Assembly: GCA_905233325.1 (NCBI GenBank)
Contig: CAJODU010000074.1
Coordinates: forward strand, 1 to 7,347
Direction: 5' to 3'
Source of the DNA: an uncultured Selenomonadaceae bacterium
GTDB lineage: Bacteria > Bacillota > Negativicutes > Selenomonadales > Selenomonadaceae
DNA: 7,347 nucleotides
Shown here: piece after piece, positions 1-4,534 of the stretch
Layout of the letters: every line of letters starts with the position of its first letter
Numbering within the stretch: the stretch's first letter is position 1
Notes under the pieces: model-generated
Told to the model about the DNA's origin: nothing
Database searches by the model: none
Seen by the model: only the letters and a program-made list of their open reading frames with translations
Made by a program: the position numbers and the translations under genes

Positions 1-14
1 TATTATTTAAATAT

Positions 15-42
15 TTGATGTCTTGTGGTAAAATAATATAAA
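15..42 (+). promoter_or_regulatory. Candidate promoter of the deacetylase gene
   Basis: A TTGATG hexamer at 15-20 and a TATAAA hexamer at 37-42 are separated by 16 bases, close to a sigma-A promoter. The likely transcription start near 49 would leave a short leader containing the AGGGG ribosome binding site at 52-56. The region is AT-rich, so chance matches are easy; this is a sequence-pattern call only. Confidence 0.4.
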
Positions 43-63
43 CTTAACATAAGGGGCGAATTG

Positions 64-855
64 ATGAAAATTTTTAAAATCATTTCGATATTAATTTTAC
101 TATTGTCAATAATATTTATGATATTACTTAATATATTGCCGGAACCAAAGGGCTTTCCCATACTTGAATATCATATGATTAATGACACACCTGATATAGA
201 TGCCAAAAGTTACAGTATACCTCCGTCAGATTTTAATGCACAGCTTGATTATTTACAGCAAAATGGATATAATACAATTACAATGCAGGAATTTGTTCTG
301 GCGAGGGAAGGAAAATTTAACTTGCCGAGCAATCCTATCATGCTGACTTTTGATGATGGCTATGCTGATAATTATGAAATTATGATGCCGATTCTCCGAT
401 CTCACAAAATGAAAGCAGTGGTTTATGTTATAGCTAATGAAATTGGGAAACCCGGTTATCTGACTATAGATCAATTAAAAGAAATGCAAGGACGAGGTAT
501 TGAGATAGGATCTCATACTGCTAATCATCGACCATTGGTAGGATTGAGTCAAAAAGAGCTTTTGCATGAAATTGGAGATTCAAAAATATTTATTGAGTGG
601 AGCGGTATCAATGAGGCCGGCAGTTTATCATATCCAAACGGATTATATAACGACGATGCAATCCAAATTATCAAAGATAAAAATTACCATACCGCAGTCA
701 CAGGAGATGCCGGTTTAAATGATTTTGATACAAATCCCTATCTGCTGCAAAGAGTTAATATACCAAAACCGCATTTCGGAATATATGAATTTAAATTTCG
801 TTTATATAAAGCTAAATTATTTGCAAAATTAGGAATTAATCAGCATAAACTTTAA
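64..855 (+). CDS. Membrane-anchored polysaccharide deacetylase (NodB / CE4 family)
   Basis: This 263-residue protein should remove N- or O-acetyl groups from a cell-surface or cell-wall polysaccharide, acting outside the cytoplasmic membrane. Residues 5-25 form one hydrophobic segment after a lysine-containing start, so it is either a membrane anchor or an uncleaved signal. The PILEYHMI stretch (about 32-39) is the usual YH-containing lead-in of this family. The NodB motifs follow in order: TFDDG at 95-99 (catalytic base Asp97, metal ligand Asp98), HTANH at 151-155 (metal ligands His151 and His155), and SYPNG at 189-193, which replaces the usual RxPxG-like motif 3 with the FxYPxG type. The length is normal for a single-domain member. 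I chose the ATG at 64 because AGGGG at 52-56 sits 7 bases upstream; an in-frame TTG at 61 is possible. The substrate (peptidoglycan, poly-GlcNAc, xylan) cannot be told from the sequence. Confidence 0.88.
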   Translation: MKIFKIISILILLLSIIFMILLNILPEPKGFPILEYHMINDTPDIDAKSYSIPPSDFNAQLDYLQQNGYNTITMQEFVLAREGKFNLPSNPIMLTFDDGYADNYEIMMPILRSHKMKAVVYVIANEIGKPGYLTIDQLKEMQGRGIEIGSHTANHRPLVGLSQKELLHEIGDSKIFIEWSGINEAGSLSYPNGLYNDDAIQIIKDKNYHTAVTGDAGLNDFDTNPYLLQRVNIPKPHFGIYEFKFRLYKAKLFAKLGINQHKL

Positions 856-871
856 ATATTTTGCAAAATAT
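856..871. repeat. 16-base perfect palindrome between deacetylase and next gene
   Basis: The sequence ATATTTTGCAAAATAT reads the same on both strands and lies immediately after the deacetylase stop codon, 36 bases before the next start. The core TTTGCAAAAT also occurs 40 bases upstream at 820-829, inside the end of the deacetylase gene. It could be an operator or a weak AT-rich stem; without GC pairs or a U tract it is not a convincing terminator. Confidence 0.45.
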
Positions 872-895
872 AACAAAATTGAAATATAAATCAAA

Positions 896-902
896 AAGGT
901 GG
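896..902 (+). promoter_or_regulatory. Ribosome binding site that fixes a TTG start
   Basis: AAGGTGG lies 5 bases before the TTG at 908. A GTG at 899 in the same frame falls inside this site, so it cannot be the start served by it. The TTG also places two lysines and a hydrophobic stretch at the right distance for a signal peptide. Confidence 0.65.
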
Positions 903-907
903 TTCTA

Positions 908-2026
908 TTGAAATTATCGAAAAAGATAATAGCAGCAACAATGACATTGATTACTTCACTATCAATGACTATATCAGAGGCTAGAAGTAATAAAAAGCCC
1001 TTTACATCAACAATAATGCACAAATTGGAAGTTGATACTGTAGATAGCGGCGGTACTTTGCTTTTTTCTGACAGCCCCGAATATGTCACTGATAATGGTA
1101 TATTATACACAGATGTAGTAGAGGGCGATGCAAGAATCCTCTTTTATCATCTCAATGAAAGCAACGTAAAAAAGCGAATCGCCGTAGTTGTGGAAAACGT
1201 TTCAGATAAATTTAATACTGTCGATATAACTCGCGGTGTAATGAGTAAACCCAGCGCAGACTTTTTGGAAGTTGGCAAGTCCGTTCAAAGTGAATATATG
1301 AGCAAACAATATCATAATTCAGTGTATATGCTCAAAGGCGATAAAAAACTTCTTGTTGATGATATAAGCAGCTATTTGATAAAGCCTGGGCAGTTGGTTT
1401 ATGGTATATACGATTTTTTCGCTGCTCATTCCGTTAAAGTCTCGGTATTGATGTATCCTCAAGCCGCTGATCCGCTTGCATTTTCTGATTGGGCTAAAAT
1501 TTTTCCAAAAGATGAACAGCGACTTCGCGGCACTTACAACAATATGAATCGTATAATCACTTCAAGAAAAGTCTATGATCCTGATAAGGACGGTATCAGT
1601 TATATCATGCTTGCCGATGATGTCAATGATCTTTTCAAGATTGGTGTTGATTCTACTGATAGCAGCGAAGTAAAAAATGTCGGCAACTATGGTATCAATT
1701 ACACTATCAATTTAAAGACAAAATCTCCAACTCGAATTTGCTTGTCACCACTTGGCGGCGTTTATGCCGGTGCTGTGAGGGTTAATTACAAAGGTAAATC
1801 AAAAATGATTCCCACACCAAAAGATAAAATCTATTTTGGAGATAAAACTCCCAAAGAGCCGGAAAGTGTTCAAAAAGCTCGTGAGGAGGGTCTGTCCATT
1901 TTAACTAACTATACCGAACTTGCTGAACTGGGTATTTATGAAGGCGATGTTAGTATTGAATATTCGCCGCCGGGGGCTTCAAATTTACCCGTTAATATTG
2001 TTCTGATGCCTGTTGATAAAAAATAA
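908..2026 (+). CDS. Secreted protein of unknown function
   Basis: I do not recognise a named family for this 372-residue protein. Starting at the TTG at 908, it opens with a clear signal peptide: MKLSKK, a hydrophobic stretch at about 7-22, and a plausible signal peptidase I site after Ser-Glu-Ala (25/26). There is no lipobox cysteine. The mature part is predicted by eye to be beta-rich and has no further membrane segment. Visible landmarks are a run with SGGTLLFSDSPEYV near the N-terminus, a DPDKDG loop at 224-229 that matches the DxDxDG pattern of calcium-binding loops, and a glycine-rich SPLGGVYAGAVRV stretch. It probably works in the periplasm or at the surface. The next gene starts 21 bases downstream, so it is likely co-transcribed with the SpeD-like and CobT-like genes, although its export makes a direct physical role with those cytoplasmic proteins unlikely. 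Confidence 0.75.
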   Translation: MKLSKKIIAATMTLITSLSMTISEARSNKKPFTSTIMHKLEVDTVDSGGTLLFSDSPEYVTDNGILYTDVVEGDARILFYHLNESNVKKRIAVVVENVSDKFNTVDITRGVMSKPSADFLEVGKSVQSEYMSKQYHNSVYMLKGDKKLLVDDISSYLIKPGQLVYGIYDFFAAHSVKVSVLMYPQAADPLAFSDWAKIFPKDEQRLRGTYNNMNRIITSRKVYDPDKDGISYIMLADDVNDLFKIGVDSTDSSEVKNVGNYGINYTINLKTKSPTRICLSPLGGVYAGAVRVNYKGKSKMIPTPKDKIYFGDKTPKEPESVQKAREEGLSILTNYTELAELGIYEGDVSIEYSPPGASNLPVNIVLMPVDKK

Positions 2027-2033
2027 TCAGTGA

Positions 2034-2039
2034 GAGGAG
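2034..2039 (+). promoter_or_regulatory. Ribosome binding site deciding the ATG start of the SpeD-like gene
   Basis: GAGGAG lies 8 bases before the ATG at 2048. An in-frame GTG at 2030 precedes and overlaps this region, so it is an unlikely start. The ATG also gives an N-terminus (MKVLARQLTIDLY) that aligns with the first strand of SpeD proteins. Confidence 0.65.
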
Positions 2040-2047
2040 CTGAGGAT

Positions 2048-2491
2048 ATGAAGGTTTTAGCACGTCAATTAACGATTGATTTATATAATTGCAATACAAA
2101 AAAACTTCAAGATGCCGAAGAAATAAAAGCTGTAGTCACTAAGGTGGTTGGCGATACACCTAATTTACAATCTTCCAAAATTACAGATGACCATATCGCC
2201 ATTGTGGGGGCGTTTGAGGTCGGACATATCGCCATTCACGTTTACACTGAGTTTAGATATGTTGCCGTTGATGTATTTACTTTCAGTGAGGACACCGAGC
2301 CGGAACTTCTTTCAAAAGAGCTGAGGAAGTATTTTCAGCCGGATAAGATTAAATCCACATTCTTGAAACGCGGTGACTTCGGGCAGGAGAAGGAAATCAA
2401 GCCGAAAATAAAAACACGCCTGGCACCGTTGCGTAAAATCCACAATACAGGTGCAAAGGTGATTAAAACCCTTGTAAGAAGAAATAAATAG
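2048..2491 (+). CDS. SpeD-family (S-adenosylmethionine decarboxylase-like) protein lacking catalytic residues
   Basis: The 147 residues match the small prokaryotic SpeD fold: the start RQLTIDLYNC resembles GRHLLVDLYGC, and HIAIHVYTEFRYVAVDVFTF (60-79) corresponds to the conserved HxSIHTWPEYGYAAVDVFTC. In true SpeD the chain cuts itself at a serine (Ser63 in Thermotoga maritima) to make the pyruvoyl cofactor. Here that position is Gly59. The spacing of 20 residues to the catalytic cysteine is kept, but the cysteine is Phe79. The serine equivalent to Ser55 is Ala51, while the histidine equivalent to His68 remains (His64). The protein therefore should neither self-process nor decarboxylate and is probably a binding or regulatory relative. 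The frame is intact and well conserved, so it does not look like a decaying gene. The last 40 residues (107-147) are unusually basic, with about 14 Lys/Arg. It ends 15 bases before the CobT-like gene. Confidence 0.8.
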   Translation: MKVLARQLTIDLYNCNTKKLQDAEEIKAVVTKVVGDTPNLQSSKITDDHIAIVGAFEVGHIAIHVYTEFRYVAVDVFTFSEDTEPELLSKELRKYFQPDKIKSTFLKRGDFGQEKEIKPKIKTRLAPLRKIHNTGAKVIKTLVRRNK

Positions 2492-2506
2492 TTTAAGGAG
2501 CTAACG

Positions 2507-4534
2507 ATGAATTTAACCGATATGACTAACGTCTATAATGATGTTTACGATAGATTCGGCGTTGTGAGAAATTGTACCATTATTTGTTGTGCTGATCACG
2601 GCGTTGCTGAGGAAAATGTCAGTGCCTACCCTCAAACAACCACGGCACAAATGGTAAAGAATTATCTTATTTCAGGTGGAGCGGCAGCCAATGCCTTTGC
2701 CGGTTTTGCTCATTCGGAATTGATTGTAGTTGATGTCGGCGTTAATGCTGATATTAGTGACTTGCCTGACTTGGTGAATAGAAAGATAGCAAAAGGCACA
2801 AAAAATATAACTAAAGGTTCAGCAATGACGCTTGATCAAGCTATGAGATCGATTGAAATAGGGATTGATGTTGTCAAGACTGCCTTTGAAGCCGGATATA
2901 ATTGTTTCTTGCCCGGTGAAATGGGTATTGCCAACACGACTTCAAGTGCCGCGATCGTCTCTGCTCTGCTGAAAGTTCCGCCTGAAGAAGTTACCGGCAG
3001 GGGGACTAATATTTCAGATGAAAGATTCGCACATAAGATAGAAGTTGTCAAGAAAGCTCTTGAGGTGAACAAGAAGAAATATTTCTACAAGCGCGACCCC
3101 AAACGTAAAGCTATGGAAGTTTTGGCGGCGTTGGGCGGCTTTGAGATTGGCTGCATTGCCGGAGTAATTATTGCCGCTTGGAAGGCTGATGCACTGGTTA
3201 TTATTGACGGTTTCAACTCTGCCGCTGCTGCATTGATTGCTTGCTCTTTGGTTCCTGAATGTCGCAAAAATATTATTGCCTCACAAGCCGCTCGCGAACA
3301 AGGTCAAAAATATGTCTTGGCGGCCTTAAGTTTGGAGCCTATGTTGAATTTAGACTTGGCTCTCGGTGAAGCCATTGGTTCTTCTATTGCCGCGCAGATA
3401 CTCTCCAAAATGAATGATAGTTTCAACGGATCTGATTATGATGATTATGAAGAAGATCATGACGACGAAGATGACTACGATGATGATGAGGAAGAGGCTT
3501 TTGACTTTGACTTCGATTTTGACGACGACGATGATGATGAAGATTATGACGTTGAAGTGAATATTTACGACGGCACAGGCGATCAGCGTTTCAATTCTGC
3601 CGATGATGACGATTATTTTTCTGTAGAGTTTAAAGAGATGTCCGAAGAAAATATATCAGTGACGGACAGAACCTTTAACTTCTATTTGAATACAATGCCG
3701 AGACTTGATAAATATTCAATGGAACGCTGCAAGAATCATATTGACAATCTCTCCAAGCCATATGGAAGTTTGGGATTATTGGAAGAAATCGCCATTCAGA
3801 TAGCAGGTATGTCTAATGATGAATTGCCCAACAGCAACTTGAATATAAATTTAATCTGCTTCACCGATAAAGTCGACGAAGCAGAAGAATTCAGAGATCA
3901 ATATGAAAATGATGAAGAACTTGATGATGACAGCCCTTTGATTGATATTTACGATACGGCAGAGGCTTTTGATGTTGATTTGACAGTTGCTATCATCAAC
4001 AAAGGGGAAGATACCAACACAGTATTTGATTTTGGCAGAATGACTGCAGAAGATTTGAGTTTCAAAGTTCCCATACTCGGTATCTCTATCATCAACGATG
4101 TAGAAAAGCTGGAAGATATAGGTATGGAATTTGAAGAGCATCTCTTAACAAAGGATCTCAAGCTCAAATATAAGGCTGATGATTTTCTACGCCACGTTCC
4201 CAAGCATAGACGCAATCTTGTCAGTGCCGTTATAGGTGCAATCATTGCCGCCGCCCATAATAGCAGCCTTGTAATCGTCGATACCGGTGCCGTTGATATA
4301 ATCGCAAGATACATTGAGCAGCTCTGTCCTGATGTGCAACCGTATATACTCCACGCCTCAAAGCTCATTATCAATGATAGCGAGGGTTGTGATGATGAAT
4401 TGGACGGTGAGGCTGTGTGTGTTGCCGCTGAGGTAGTCAGAGCCGCTCTTCACGCCCTCAATGAGATGAAGACCTTTAGCGATACCGGCGTCGATACAGC
4501 TATAGACGGTCTCGGTTCCATTCATCAGCATTAA
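2507..4534 (+). CDS. Double CobT-like protein: nicotinate-nucleotide:base phosphoribosyltransferase fused to a degenerate second copy
   Basis: CobT transfers ribose phosphate from nicotinate mononucleotide to the lower-ligand base of cobamides in the cytoplasm. This 675-residue protein is about twice the usual 350. Residues 20-304 are a good CobT core: ADHGVAEE at 29-36, SAYPQTTTAQMV at 39-50, GEMGIANTT from 137, GRGT, GGFEIG, IDGF at 233-236, and LGEAIG with the catalytic-type Glu288. This half lacks the first roughly 50 residues of CobT, including KPPGSLG. Residues 309-375 are an Asp/Glu-rich low-complexity linker. Residues 386-675 restart like a CobT N-terminus with KPYGSLG at 417-423 and end with the CobT-type tail NEMKTFSDTGV. 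However, ADHGV has become FTDKVDEAE, GEMGIxNTT is missing, and the DGF region has become VDTGAV (Asp592). A GE pair survives at 634-635. AAGGAG at 2495-2500 sits 6 bases before the ATG. The base attached is unknown; paired CobT homologues in Negativicutes (ArsA/ArsB) use phenolics. Confidence 0.85.
   Translation: MNLTDMTNVYNDVYDRFGVVRNCTIICCADHGVAEENVSAYPQTTTAQMVKNYLISGGAAANAFAGFAHSELIVVDVGVNADISDLPDLVNRKIAKGTKNITKGSAMTLDQAMRSIEIGIDVVKTAFEAGYNCFLPGEMGIANTTSSAAIVSALLKVPPEEVTGRGTNISDERFAHKIEVVKKALEVNKKKYFYKRDPKRKAMEVLAALGGFEIGCIAGVIIAAWKADALVIIDGFNSAAAALIACSLVPECRKNIIASQAAREQGQKYVLAALSLEPMLNLDLALGEAIGSSIAAQILSKMNDSFNGSDYDDYEEDHDDEDDYDDDEEEAFDFDFDFDDDDDDEDYDVEVNIYDGTGDQRFNSADDDDYFSVEFKEMSEENISVTDRTFNFYLNTMPRLDKYSMERCKNHIDNLSKPYGSLGLLEEIAIQIAGMSNDELPNSNLNINLICFTDKVDEAEEFRDQYENDEELDDDSPLIDIYDTAEAFDVDLTVAIINKGEDTNTVFDFGRMTAEDLSFKVPILGISIINDVEKLEDIGMEFEEHLLTKDLKLKYKADDFLRHVPKHRRNLVSAVIGAIIAAAHNSSLVIVDTGAVDIIARYIEQLCPDVQPYILHASKLIINDSEGCDDELDGEAVCVAAEVVRAALHALNEMKTFSDTGVDTAIDGLGSIHQH
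3431..3631 (+). repeat. GAY-codon low-complexity tract encoding an Asp/Glu-rich linker
   Basis: This stretch is dominated by GAT, GAC and GAA codons, with an interrupted trinucleotide run of Asp codons around 3520-3550. It encodes residues 309-375 of the CobT-like protein, with interspersed Phe and Tyr. Mixing of GAT and GAC codons breaks perfect repeats, which argues for selection on the acidic protein rather than pure DNA slippage. Confidence 0.8.

Noticed and set aside
856..871. Palindrome as a rho-independent terminator of the deacetylase gene
   Set aside because: The stem is almost all A-T pairs, leaves no proper loop and is not followed by a U tract.
861..890. Promoter-like TTGCAA (861-866) and TATAAA (885-890), 18-base spacer, before the secreted-protein gene
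   Set aside because: Transcription would start at about 897, within the ribosome binding site at 896-902, leaving no usable leader.
829..1110. Minus-strand open frame spanning the deacetylase end and the secreted-protein start
   Set aside because: It covers a real signal peptide on the other strand and has no convincing ribosome binding site.
2048..2491. Active S-adenosylmethionine decarboxylase (speD)
   Set aside because: The cleavage-site serine and the catalytic cysteine are replaced by Gly59 and Phe79, so the enzyme name would be misleading.
3949..4374. Minus-strand open frame of 141 codons opposite the second CobT-like half (also 2836-3072, 3085-3267 and 3851-4141)
   Set aside because: The plus-strand frame carries CobT-family motifs and the opposite frames show no family features or start signals.
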